From assembly GCF_000378985.1 (NCBI RefSeq), contig NZ_KB905370.1, forward strand, positions 2,859,210 to 2,923,209: a stretch of 64,000 nucleotides of DNA, in the 5' to 3' direction. The position numbers and the translations under genes are program-made. This stretch comes from Ensifer sp. BR816. GTDB taxonomy: Bacteria; Pseudomonadota; Alphaproteobacteria; Rhizobiales; Rhizobiaceae. A model generated the notes under the pieces. It was not told where the DNA came from. It ran no database searches and saw only the letters and a program-made list of their open reading frames with translations. Positions 41,638 to 49,655 of the stretch are shown piece after piece. Every line of letters begins with the position of its first letter. Positions within the stretch are counted from its first letter, which is position 1.

Positions 41638-43818
41638 CTATTCCTGGAAAAGCGCGTGCTTCATCATCAATTCGGCGCGGACGATGTCTTGGACCTCGGA
41701 GCGCATCATCCAATTCGGCAGCGCTTCTCCGGCCATCAAGGCGCGCCTGATTTCCGTGCCGCTGATGGGCTGCGCGGTCTCGCAGGCATTGAGATCGACA
41801 TAGCGTTCGGAGTGGGTGTCGTAGCCGATCGCGTCAAAGAAGATCGGTTCAATGCCCAAGTCGCCGAGTTCTTCGAATAGCTCCCGACTGGAGTTCGGCC
41901 CGTAGAAGCCGCCGACGCCGGAATGATCGCGCCCGATAATGAAATGCGTGCAGCCCATGTTCTTGCGGCAAAGAGCCGTGAAGACTGCCTCGCGGGGGCC
42001 GGCAAACCGGGGATAGGTAATGAAGCTTGCAAGGACCACCTTACCCGACGGGTAAATGCCGTAGTCGAGCATCGCCTGGTAGCCGTCGAGGATGAGATGC
42101 GGCAGGAAATCTCCACGCTTGGCATGCCCCACGATAGGGTTGACCAACAGGCCGTCGGCATAGGTGCGGTTCAGGGCCTCGATCTGAATCGCCTCGTGCC
42201 CGCGATGGATGAGGTTGCGGCTGTGGAAGGCGACCACACGGCTCCAGCCTTTATGAGCAAAAACCGTACGCAACTGCGAAGGGGTCAGGTCATAGCGCCG
42301 GTATGGCAAGGGCAGCGGTTGAATAAGGGTGACGTTGCCTGCCAGGAAGTGGCCGCCGCGCGCACGCACGCGGGCGACGCCGGGGTGCTCGTGCGAAGCG
42401 GTGCCGAACCACTTCCGCGCGAGAAGCTCGGGCTCGAAATGATAGGCCTCGGATACTTCGAGCACGGAATGCGGCGATCCGCATGTGGTGGACAGCAGGA
42501 TCCGGTCACCTTTCGAGTAGCGGCTTGCGGTTTCTTTCGGCACGGCGAGCACCAACGGCATTGTCCAGATCAGTCCGGAGGGGAGCCGATTGTCCTCGAG
42601 CACGCTTTCCAGGCACGCCCTGTCCATGAAGCCGCGAAGGGGCGAGAAGGTGCCGCGGACGAGCTGCTCGACATCCGTCAGTTCGTCATCGCCGACCGTG
42701 ATCGACGGCAAGTTCTTGATGTCCGGGTTGTCGGCCGGTCCCATGGTCTGGCAGACGAGACGCCCGCCGTGGGGCTCGGCACCGGCGATCAGCGACGAAG
42801 GGCGCACCCGGATAGGCCGTCCGCCATTGTTGACATTCCGCTGGAATTGCTCCGCTACCTTTACCACCATCCGGGCGCAGTTTACCGGGTACTGGCCGAT
42901 GGCGGTCTCGGCTGCCAGGACGAGGCCATCAGCACCATCCGCGAGCGTGTTGTAGATGTCGTTGACCTCGGCGCGGGTTGGTGTCGGCGCGCTCGTCATC
43001 GACTCGAGCAGGTTCGTCGCGACATAGGCTTTGGCGCCATGTGCTTTCGCCCCGCGAATGATCATCTTCTGGATGGCCGGAATCTGTTCGATCGGGACTT
43101 CCCGGGACAGGTCTCCCCGGTCAATGAGGATGGCGTTCGACTTCTCGGCGATCGCTGCCAGGTTGCGCAACCCGCTCAGACATTCAATTTTGGATATGAT
43201 TACCGCGTCGTCGCCCGCATGCGAGCGGACCACGTCGACATCGGACGCGCGATGTGCGAAGGAGAGCGCGACGTGGCGGATGCCCATTCGTCTGCCGATT
43301 GCGATCGCGGCGAGGTCCTTCCCGGTGAGCGGCGGCATGTCGAGCGGTCGCTGAACCGTCACGGCCTTGTTCTGGCCGATCTCCCCCCCGTTCAGGATCC
43401 GGAGAGTTACTTCGTCGCTGCGTTTCTCCACGACCTGAGACAGGACAGCATTGAAATCGATGCTGACGAAATCGCCGACTTCAAGCTTGTTGACGATATA
43501 AGCCGGATACAGGCTGATACTGAACTGGTCGCCGGCCACCGGCCGGGCGTGCGCCGTCACGAACCGGTTCTCCCGTACGATTATCTTGCCGTCGGCCAAC
43601 GGTCCGGTCCGAACCTGTGCGCCTTCGGTGTCCAGGCAAAGCGGAATGCATGTACGCTGCTGGACGAACTTGATGATCCGCTCGAGTTCCTCGACCTTCG
43701 TGTGCGATAGGTTGAGGCGCAAAAGCGAAGTGCCGGCCCGCTCCAACCAATGGATGACCCGGTCATTGAGGGACGCTGGACCCAGCGTGCACAAGAGCTC
43801 GACTTCCCTGGCTTTCAT
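41638..43818 (-). CDS. Fusion of a pyruvate-kinase-like domain to ATP sulfurylase
   Basis: 726 residues. Residues 1-335 align by eye with the pyruvate kinase barrel: 'LCTLGPASLNDRVIHWLERAGTSLLRLNLSH', 'ISKIECLSGL' (Lys about 210), 'LIDRGDLSREVP' and 'YVATNLLESMTSAPTPTRAEV'. The C-terminal allosteric domain is missing. Residues about 350-726 are ATP sulfurylase (Sat) with 'HSRNLIHRGHEAIQ' (about 530-545, HxGH), 'HAKRGDFLPH' and 'GCTHFIIGRDHSGVGGFYGP'. Sat makes APS from sulfate and ATP. The kinase part may recycle ATP or be a sensor. 'LDTEGAQVRTG' replaces the common LDTKGPEIRTG, so activity is uncertain. ATG 43818 follows 'aggtgg'. Confidence 0.9.
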   Translation of the reverse strand: MKAREVELLCTLGPASLNDRVIHWLERAGTSLLRLNLSHTKVEELERIIKFVQQRTCIPLCLDTEGAQVRTGPLADGKIIVRENRFVTAHARPVAGDQFSISLYPAYIVNKLEVGDFVSIDFNAVLSQVVEKRSDEVTLRILNGGEIGQNKAVTVQRPLDMPPLTGKDLAAIAIGRRMGIRHVALSFAHRASDVDVVRSHAGDDAVIISKIECLSGLRNLAAIAEKSNAILIDRGDLSREVPIEQIPAIQKMIIRGAKAHGAKAYVATNLLESMTSAPTPTRAEVNDIYNTLADGADGLVLAAETAIGQYPVNCARMVVKVAEQFQRNVNNGGRPIRVRPSSLIAGAEPHGGRLVCQTMGPADNPDIKNLPSITVGDDELTDVEQLVRGTFSPLRGFMDRACLESVLEDNRLPSGLIWTMPLVLAVPKETASRYSKGDRILLSTTCGSPHSVLEVSEAYHFEPELLARKWFGTASHEHPGVARVRARGGHFLAGNVTLIQPLPLPYRRYDLTPSQLRTVFAHKGWSRVVAFHSRNLIHRGHEAIQIEALNRTYADGLLVNPIVGHAKRGDFLPHLILDGYQAMLDYGIYPSGKVVLASFITYPRFAGPREAVFTALCRKNMGCTHFIIGRDHSGVGGFYGPNSSRELFEELGDLGIEPIFFDAIGYDTHSERYVDLNACETAQPISGTEIRRALMAGEALPNWMMRSEVQDIVRAELMMKHALFQE

Positions 43819-43957
43819 GGTTTCCACCTTTGCGTCCGATTCGAATTGATGAACGTCATGAATGCGCTGTAGCGCAGCCCGAGCGCTTCCGTTCAACCGG
43901 CAAGCGCGTCGGCATCGATCCCGATTCCGCCTGGGAATGAACCCTTGCGGGATGATT

Positions 43958-44986
43958 TTACGTTTCGTCGTCCGAGAAGCGGGGGACCTCGGGATGGGCG
44001 GTGATCCAGCGTCGGCGGGCCTTTTCCCAGTATGTGCGGGCGTCAGCGCCGGTCAGCAAATCAAAGCCTCTCGGCGGTAGCGGCAGCGCGGGCGGGATTG
44101 GCTCGTCGGGTAGCCATAGGAGGGCGTTGCCGTGGCTTTCGATCATCCTCTGCCAGGTTCGCTCCAGTCGACGAAATCCCCGCATGTTTGCCGAGGAAAG
44201 CGCAAAGACGGACCCTGTAATCCTCAATTTCGGGGATACGTCAGAGGCTTTGACGGGGGCTTGATGCGTCACCTCGCCCTTGGCGAGATAGGGGTGCATT
44301 CGGATCAGCGATCGGTCGATCGTTACGATTTCCTCGCTGCCGTCGCGATCACGCGATCCCGGGTCGAGGCTGATCCCCGAGAAACATCCGTCGAAGAGGC
44401 AATCCTCAATGACGCCGCTGACGAGATAGTCATTTTCCACCGCGTCGTCCCTGACCTCGCTTAGCCAGGAGCCTTTCAAGCAGAAGCCGTTCGCTCGCTC
44501 GGCGAAGCGAATACCATCCCAGCAGCGGCGCGCGCGCACGCCCTCTATCGTCGCCCTCGTCGTTCCATCTCGGACAAGCAGAGCGGCGCTGTTGCAGTAT
44601 GCATGTCCCCAGTCCGCCTTGAGCGGCACCTCGCCGTCGATGCGCCCCCCGACGAACCGAACTCCGGGGCAGTTGCGAATAACGACGGGATAAGGATTTA
44701 CCGGCCGTCGGCCTATATCGCAGCCGATAATCGCGTTTGGTCTTGGGTTGCGGCTGTTGGCGACTGCGAAGGAGGCATTTCTTGCGTCGATTGTCGCTTC
44801 GGCCTGGAGGTTGCGAATGATTTTCTGCTCGTAGCCGAATTCACCGGTCAATACGATGTGGCCGCGTTCCGCCTCGGCTTTAGCGATAGGCGCTCGCCGG
44901 GCGCCTATCGTGTCCGAGCCGAACATCAGACCGAGCGGGGGACAGACGCCGGCAAGGCGCAGGAATGACCGGCGGTTCATCTCCAT
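43958..44986 (-). CDS. Tat-exported right-handed beta-helix protein
   Basis: 342 residues. A twin-arginine signal (MEMNRRSFLRLAGVCPPLG) is followed by repeated short strands with Asn/Gly/Asp turns: 'NLQAEATIDARNASFAVANS', 'IIGCDIG', 'VVIRNCPGVRFVGGRIDG', 'ATIEGVRARRCWDGIRF', 'GVIEDCLFDGCFSGISLDPGS'. This pattern is that of pectate-lyase-like parallel beta-helices that bind or cleave polysaccharides. It starts two bases after the P-loop kinase gene. It may be a periplasmic lyase, epimerase or binding protein for the polymer made here. No catalytic residues can be named. Confidence 0.75.
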   Translation of the reverse strand: MEMNRRSFLRLAGVCPPLGLMFGSDTIGARRAPIAKAEAERGHIVLTGEFGYEQKIIRNLQAEATIDARNASFAVANSRNPRPNAIIGCDIGRRPVNPYPVVIRNCPGVRFVGGRIDGEVPLKADWGHAYCNSAALLVRDGTTRATIEGVRARRCWDGIRFAERANGFCLKGSWLSEVRDDAVENDYLVSGVIEDCLFDGCFSGISLDPGSRDRDGSEEIVTIDRSLIRMHPYLAKGEVTHQAPVKASDVSPKLRITGSVFALSSANMRGFRRLERTWQRMIESHGNALLWLPDEPIPPALPLPPRGFDLLTGADARTYWEKARRRWITAHPEVPRFSDDET

Positions 44987-44988
44987 GC

Positions 44989-45825
44989 TCAGCGGCTTTC
45001 CGAGGCGGCTTGCCGATACCTGCCGCGATAGGCCAAGCGCACCGCCGAAAGCGTCGCATCCGCCACCTCTTGGGGGGACGTCGACGCGGTCACGTCGACT
45101 GTCGCCAGCGTTGGTATGCGATCCGACGCTTTGGCACTCCTCCGAAGATCGGCCGCCATCTTGCGGTAGGCGCGTTCCGCCTTGGTCCAGAGCGCACCCT
45201 CACCATCCGGAACACCTCTTTGCAGCCGTGACGCCCGGTCATCTCTTCCCCGGAGCCGATCCTGCGCAAGATCGATCCCGCCGCGCAAATCCACAAAAAC
45301 AATATCGTCCACGCCGATGGCGGACAGGATATCAAGCCAATGTTCCGACGTTTTGCGATCCCTGCTTTTCAGGAGGACCGACCAAAATCCCTGCAGCAAT
45401 CCCTGATCCAGGATCGTGACGGCGGCACCTTTCGACCTTTCTTCCTGGAGATAGGCGGCGACCGACCACAGGTGCCATGTCCAACGGATTAGATCGATCG
45501 GCTTTTCCTGCCCGCCTTGGGCAATGTATCTTACGATTCTTGCGGCTATCGAACGAAATTCTCGATCAACCAACCTGGGAAGAACGAGGCCGACTCTGTG
45601 CACTTGCCGTGCGAGCAGTGGTTTGTCTTCCCATGTTATTCTTTTCTCGTCGACGACGCAGCCGCCCTGCTGCAGCCTTGCGGCCAGGACGCTGGAAGCC
45701 GTCGTCTTCCCGATCCCCGGCAGACCATAGAATTCGACAAAACGAATGCCCTTCGGAAGAAGCTGCCCCGCAACGCTTTGCGCGTCACCACTGGGCGTCG
45801 TCTCGCGTAACCCTTCTGACGTCAT
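44989..45825 (-). CDS. P-loop kinase-like protein (thymidylate-kinase-like)
   Basis: 278 residues. Walker A is 'EFYGLPGIGKTTASSVLAARL' (about residues 31-51). A 'VTILDQGLLQGFWSVLL' segment and a 'DDIVFVDLRGGIDLAQDRLRGRDDRASRL' segment follow the order seen in nucleoside and sugar kinases with a lid region (RGRDDR). No exact family is assigned. It lies 25 bases downstream of the Wzy-like gene and two bases before the beta-helix gene. Together with the protein at 15622-17223 it is the second thymidylate-kinase-like protein of the locus. Confidence 0.75.
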   Translation of the reverse strand: MTSEGLRETTPSGDAQSVAGQLLPKGIRFVEFYGLPGIGKTTASSVLAARLQQGGCVVDEKRITWEDKPLLARQVHRVGLVLPRLVDREFRSIAARIVRYIAQGGQEKPIDLIRWTWHLWSVAAYLQEERSKGAAVTILDQGLLQGFWSVLLKSRDRKTSEHWLDILSAIGVDDIVFVDLRGGIDLAQDRLRGRDDRASRLQRGVPDGEGALWTKAERAYRKMAADLRRSAKASDRIPTLATVDVTASTSPQEVADATLSAVRLAYRGRYRQAASESR

Positions 45826-45850
45826 CGGATCAGGTCCAAAGCGGCCGTCC

Positions 45851-47167
45851 TCAGGTCCTTAGCGTTCGGACGGCGTGCGGCATCACGCCGGCGAATGCCC
45901 GGTCGCTCCCTTCAGCACCAGCCTGGATCGATCGCTGCACGTTGCGGTAGGCGATCAGCAATGCGAGCGGAATCCAAAAGAACGGCGCCGTCGATGGACC
46001 GAAAGAGTCGCTCATCTGGTTTGCCAGGAGATAGTTCCACACACAAACCGACGTCCCGAGCACCATTACATTCGCGCCGGTGGAGTAGGTACTCCTGCCT
46101 TTGCCACGCAAGGTGGCGATGACGGCGCCGATCAGGTAAATCATGACGATGAGGACCAAAACTGCTATGAGCGCGACGCCCGGGACACCCAAGGTTCGGA
46201 AGTATTCAACGAACAGGTTGTGGCTATGGGGAGCGATATCGCCGATCGGTTGACCCGCCCCCACACCCGTGAACGGATGCGCGAGACCCAGGTCGATCGA
46301 AATGGACCACAGCCGCTCGCGCGATATGATCGAATGCGCCTCACCGCCGGATAGTTGCGTCGTCAACAGCCGGTAGGCCCTTGGGTTAAGCGATTGCAGA
46401 ATGAACAAGGCGCCCTGAAGCACTAGGGGGGCTGCGACCGCTCCCGCAATGATCGTCAATGGCCGTTGTCGTCTGACTGCGAGATAAATTGCATAGAGGG
46501 CAAAGAAGAGACCGAGCCCTATGACGCCGACGACGAAGTTGGTCTTGGAACCCGATTTCACCAAACCGAGGAGCACGGCCACGAGGCAACCGAACAAAAG
46601 CAGCCGGTGTTTGCGTGCAATGACGAGTCTGGCCGCGAGAAGCGGCAGGCCCGCCGACATGGCGATGCCCAACTGGTTTGCGTGTTTGAAATAGCCGGCC
46701 GCTCTATCGGCGAATTTGGCGCCGCCGAGTCCGACGATGACGAGGCATGCTGTTGCAACGCTCATGACGATCATCGCAGTGACGAGCCTGTCCACCACGA
46801 CCGACCCGTTCGGTTTGGCGGAAATTACCGCAATCGCGGGAATCGTGGCGAAACCGAAGACTTGCGCGAAAACCGCTCGCATGGTCCGCATCGGATTGCC
46901 GGTATAAAGCATCGACACCAGCGACAGGATGATGATCAGGCCAGCGGTGCTCAGCAAGGCCGCGGCCACAGCCGCTTCGGTGCGGTGAACGCGTCTTGCG
47001 AGGTCGCCATAGGACGCCATGCTTATCGTGGCGCAACACAGTGCCAGCAGGAAGGAAAACGAGCCATCCGTTCCAGCAATCCGCGTGGCACCGGGAAACC
47101 AGATCGAAGCGATAAGCAATAAAAGGGAGATTTGAAGCAAGGATGATCCGGTACGATCACGGCGCAA
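45851..47167 (-). CDS. O-antigen polymerase/ligase-like protein (Wzy type)
   Basis: 438 residues, 11 to 12 membrane helices. The Wzy_C/O-antigen ligase block is present: 'SRERLWSISIDLGLAHPFTGVGAG' followed by 'APHSHNLFVEYFRTLGVPGVALIAVLVL', with the conserved HSHN. It would polymerise undecaprenyl-linked repeat units in the periplasm, completing the set with the Wzx-like flippase, the BY-kinase and the export protein. It is the first gene of the minus-strand operon. The region upstream (47168-47527) is AT-rich and probably holds its promoter. Confidence 0.9.
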   Translation of the reverse strand: MRRDRTGSSLLQISLLLLIASIWFPGATRIAGTDGSFSFLLALCCATISMASYGDLARRVHRTEAAVAAALLSTAGLIIILSLVSMLYTGNPMRTMRAVFAQVFGFATIPAIAVISAKPNGSVVVDRLVTAMIVMSVATACLVIVGLGGAKFADRAAGYFKHANQLGIAMSAGLPLLAARLVIARKHRLLLFGCLVAVLLGLVKSGSKTNFVVGVIGLGLFFALYAIYLAVRRQRPLTIIAGAVAAPLVLQGALFILQSLNPRAYRLLTTQLSGGEAHSIISRERLWSISIDLGLAHPFTGVGAGQPIGDIAPHSHNLFVEYFRTLGVPGVALIAVLVLIVMIYLIGAVIATLRGKGRSTYSTGANVMVLGTSVCVWNYLLANQMSDSFGPSTAPFFWIPLALLIAYRNVQRSIQAGAEGSDRAFAGVMPHAVRTLRT

Positions 47168-47527
47168 AAATCAGGCTCGCAAGGTGCGTACGACCCCGCA
47201 GCATGGTGTTGCGCGAATGAATTTAGGCGGGAGGCTTCGCGACGTCCGGCGGCTGAATTGATACAATGGAAATAGAATTTTTTGTCGAAAGCAATTCTAA
47301 CTAAGCTGCCGCACTACAGGTGAATATCCCCGCATTCCAATAGCGTTTTCCGCTTGCGGCGCCGATCGGAAATCGTTGATCGCCTAGGGCGCTACCTTAA
47401 TGATCAAGATAAACTGAAGCTTATTCTTATGCAAGTTACGCCCTTCGTCTGAGCCCCGTATGATCTCCGGCCTTGGGTGGTTCTTGCCAATCCTTCGAGT
47501 CTCGACACGGCAGAAAGCGATTGTCGG
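47168..47527. other. AT-rich promoter region of the minus operon
   Basis: About 360 bases between the Wzy-like gene and the LuxR regulator, both on the minus strand. The middle part (about 47220-47420) is AT-rich (ttttttgtcgaaagc and taatgatcaagataaac) and has no gene. It is the obvious place for the promoter of the 10-kb minus operon. No confident -35/-10 pair was chosen. Confidence 0.5.
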
Positions 47528-48352
47528 TCAGTCGTCATCGTCGAAGCCGAGATCTCTTGTGCTCGTCCCTCTCGGTTCCTGTGCCGGTGGACGGTCCGGA
47601 AACAGATCGTTGATCTTGTAGGCGACCTCGGTCCTGTTGGCCGCCTTGATCTTTTTCATGATGTTGCGGACGTGGACCTTTACCGTGCTTTCCCGCAGGT
47701 TGAGTTCGAAAGCGATGACCTTGTTTGCCTTGCCGCGCCGCAGCGCCTCCACCACTTCCGCCTGGCGATCGGTGAACAAACCGGCCAGCGGCCGCTCGGC
47801 GGCGCCCCCCGTTTCGAACAGGTGGCGCATCGCGAAGACGCTGCTCGCCGGAAGGAAGATGCCACCCGCCAGGGAAAGCGAGATAGCCTCGATACAGACC
47901 TCCACGCCTACGGAGGAAGGAATATAGCCCTTTGCTCCACATTCCAGAGCCTTCACGATCTGTGTTAGATCGTCCCTGTCCGACAGGACGATCACCGGAA
48001 CCGGAGCGAGCTCGGATGCGAGTATCGTGATTTCCTGTTCAACAGCCGGATCATCGACCCTCTTGTCCGCAATGTTCAAGAGGATTGCCGACGGTGGCGT
48101 GTCTTCCTCGCGATGCCGGCGCCAATCCTTGGAGGACTCGAACGTAAGAATAGCCCTGTCCGGATTGTCGGCGGCGATGTTTCGCGCAAGGCTGTCGCGC
48201 CAAAGAACCCGCTCGTCGATGATGACAAGGTGCCGGTCTTGTGGCGGCTGCACGTCTGTTTCCGTTGCCTGTGGTTCGTCGCCGGCGTCCTCTTGATGAG
48301 ACTTGGCTTCGACCTCCCCATTCCCTCGACCTTCTGGGCTCGATGGGTTCAT
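47528..48352 (-). CDS. LuxR-type regulator with a pseudo-receiver domain, copy 1
   Basis: 274 residues from ATG 48352. The first 45 residues are polar and disordered. Residues about 40-155 have a receiver-like fold ('HLVIIDERVLWRDSLARNIA...VPVIVLSDRDDLTQIVKALECGAKGYIPSSV'), but the strand-3 residue where the phospho-acceptor Asp is expected is Asn ('AILLNIADK'). The LuxR HTH is 'FTDRQAEVVEALRRGKANKVIAFELNLRESTVKVHVRNIMKKIKAANRTEVAYKIND'. A close paralogue is at 57449-58225. It lies next to the EPS locus and may control it independently of phosphorylation. Confidence 0.9.
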   Translation of the reverse strand: MNPSSPEGRGNGEVEAKSHQEDAGDEPQATETDVQPPQDRHLVIIDERVLWRDSLARNIAADNPDRAILTFESSKDWRRHREEDTPPSAILLNIADKRVDDPAVEQEITILASELAPVPVIVLSDRDDLTQIVKALECGAKGYIPSSVGVEVCIEAISLSLAGGIFLPASSVFAMRHLFETGGAAERPLAGLFTDRQAEVVEALRRGKANKVIAFELNLRESTVKVHVRNIMKKIKAANRTEVAYKINDLFPDRPPAQEPRGTSTRDLGFDDDD

Positions 48353-48640
48353 GGCCGTAGCCCTCGGCAATTCGTCCAAGGTCGGCTGAGATCGAGAGGC
48401 TTGCTTCGCGCATATTTGTTTAAGGCGTCTGCTTTGCTAACCACATTTTCCTCGAAAAACGTACTAAATGAAAAATAATAAATCAAAGATTACTTCAAAA
48501 GTAGCGCAATGAAATTGTCATTGACGAGATCAACAGGCGCTTACTGAAGTATCGTTCATTTGAAGCCCCGTGAATAGTGCAGAAAAATACGTACTTTTGA
48601 AGCATTAAAACGTGGTTCTGCGTACCTCTTTTGGTGCAGT
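48353..48640. other. AT-rich region upstream of the LuxR regulator
   Basis: About 290 bases without a supportable gene, notably AT-rich around 48420-48540 (for example aaatgaaaaataataaatc). It holds the promoter of the LuxR-type gene and ends at the decayed GFA gene. The region before the paralogue at 57449 is also AT-rich. Confidence 0.5.
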
Positions 48641-48644
48641 TTTG

Positions 48645-48982
48645 CTCATCCGTAACCTCCATTCCCAATGGCGCTGTCGCGGTCGAACGCGTGTAGCGAA
48701 GAGTTTCTTGGGCAGCTCGGCTGTTCGAAAAGAAGACTTTCGGACGTGGATGCAAGATCCCATTTGAGGTCGTCGAGCAGTTTGCCCGTGCCTCTCTGCA
48801 TTGGATGAATACCGCAAACTGAGCAAAAGCAACGGATCTTTCCTTGTGACGACTCGAAACTGCGGCGCTGATTTTCGCCGGCGATCCAACTAAAATTGGC
48901 ACGCATTCTGCCCAATGGGCATATCGAGTTGCTTGACTTCGTACTTGACGCAGCCGCATAGGCAACCGCCACGCAGCCACAT
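48645..48982 (-). pseudogene. GFA/CENP-V-like (Mss4-fold) gene remnant
   Basis: A clear start (ATG 48982 after 'aggaga') encodes 'MWLRGGCLCGCVKYEVKQ', the zinc-binding opening of the glutathione-dependent formaldehyde-activating enzyme-like family. The frame stops after 30 codons. In another minus frame it continues 'RANFSWIAGENQRRSFESSQGKIRCFCSVCG', the middle and second Cys pair of the same family, and then frames shift again. The segment that should carry the central Cys motif is missing. It is read as a gene broken by deletion and frameshifts. Confidence 0.72.
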
Positions 48983-49027
48983 AGGTTCTCTCCTGTCCGC
49001 CTTGTTATCTCGCTTGCTCTGTCGTGC

Positions 49028-49531
49028 TTCAGCGCGCCTGGCCAAGTGCTGGTGAAATGGTGGGCCTATCTGTGCCCCCCGGAACCCTTTGACCCAGCCG
49101 AACATACTTGGCTCGCCTGGGTATTCTCCGGTGAGATGATCGGGGATACGATTTCAAGCCTGTACCGGGTGGTTGTGGGCTTCGCTGTCGGCGCCGGATT
49201 GGCGCTGCCGCTAGGGCTCATAATGGGCGCCAACGACCGTGCCTACGCGCTGTTCAATCCCTTGATCCAGGTGCTGCGGCCGATTCCGCCGATCGCTTAC
49301 ATCCCGCTCGCTATTTTGTGGTTCGGGTTGGGTGATCCGCCCGCCGTCTTTCTGATCAGCATCGGAGCATTCTTCCCGGTGTTGATGAATACGGTCGCCG
49401 GGGTGCACCACGTGGACGGCATTTATATCCGGGCCGCCCGCAACCTTGGAGCTGGTCAGATGACGATGTTCGTCCGCGTCATGATACCCGCTGCCACTCC
49501 CTATATCCTGGCGGGAGCGAGGATCAGCATA
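49028..49531 (+). pseudogene. ABC transporter permease (TauC/SsuC type), 5' fragment
   Basis: Open frame with 'FSAPGQVLVKWWAYL', 'SSLYRVVVGFAVGAGLALPLGLIMGAN', 'LIQVLRPIPPIAYIPLAILWFGLGD' and 'AARNLGAGQMTMFVRVMIPAATPYILAGARISI', the ordered blocks of a taurine/nitrate/sulfonate permease. The first helix is missing at the left end. Homology stops at 49531 in the middle of the BPD domain, where an IS110-containing insert begins. The other half resumes at 53175. The reconstructed protein reads GARISI-GAAFIVVIVSEM, in frame. Confidence 0.85.
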
Positions 49532-49655
49532 GATGGGGTAATCGGCTTCGTGCCCCATCTTCGCCGACCGGAAGGGAAGGTGCTGCGCTCCGAGCTGATG
49601 ATAGAACGTGGTCTGTATGAAACAGCCACAAGCATCAGAAAGAGGAAGCGCAGCC

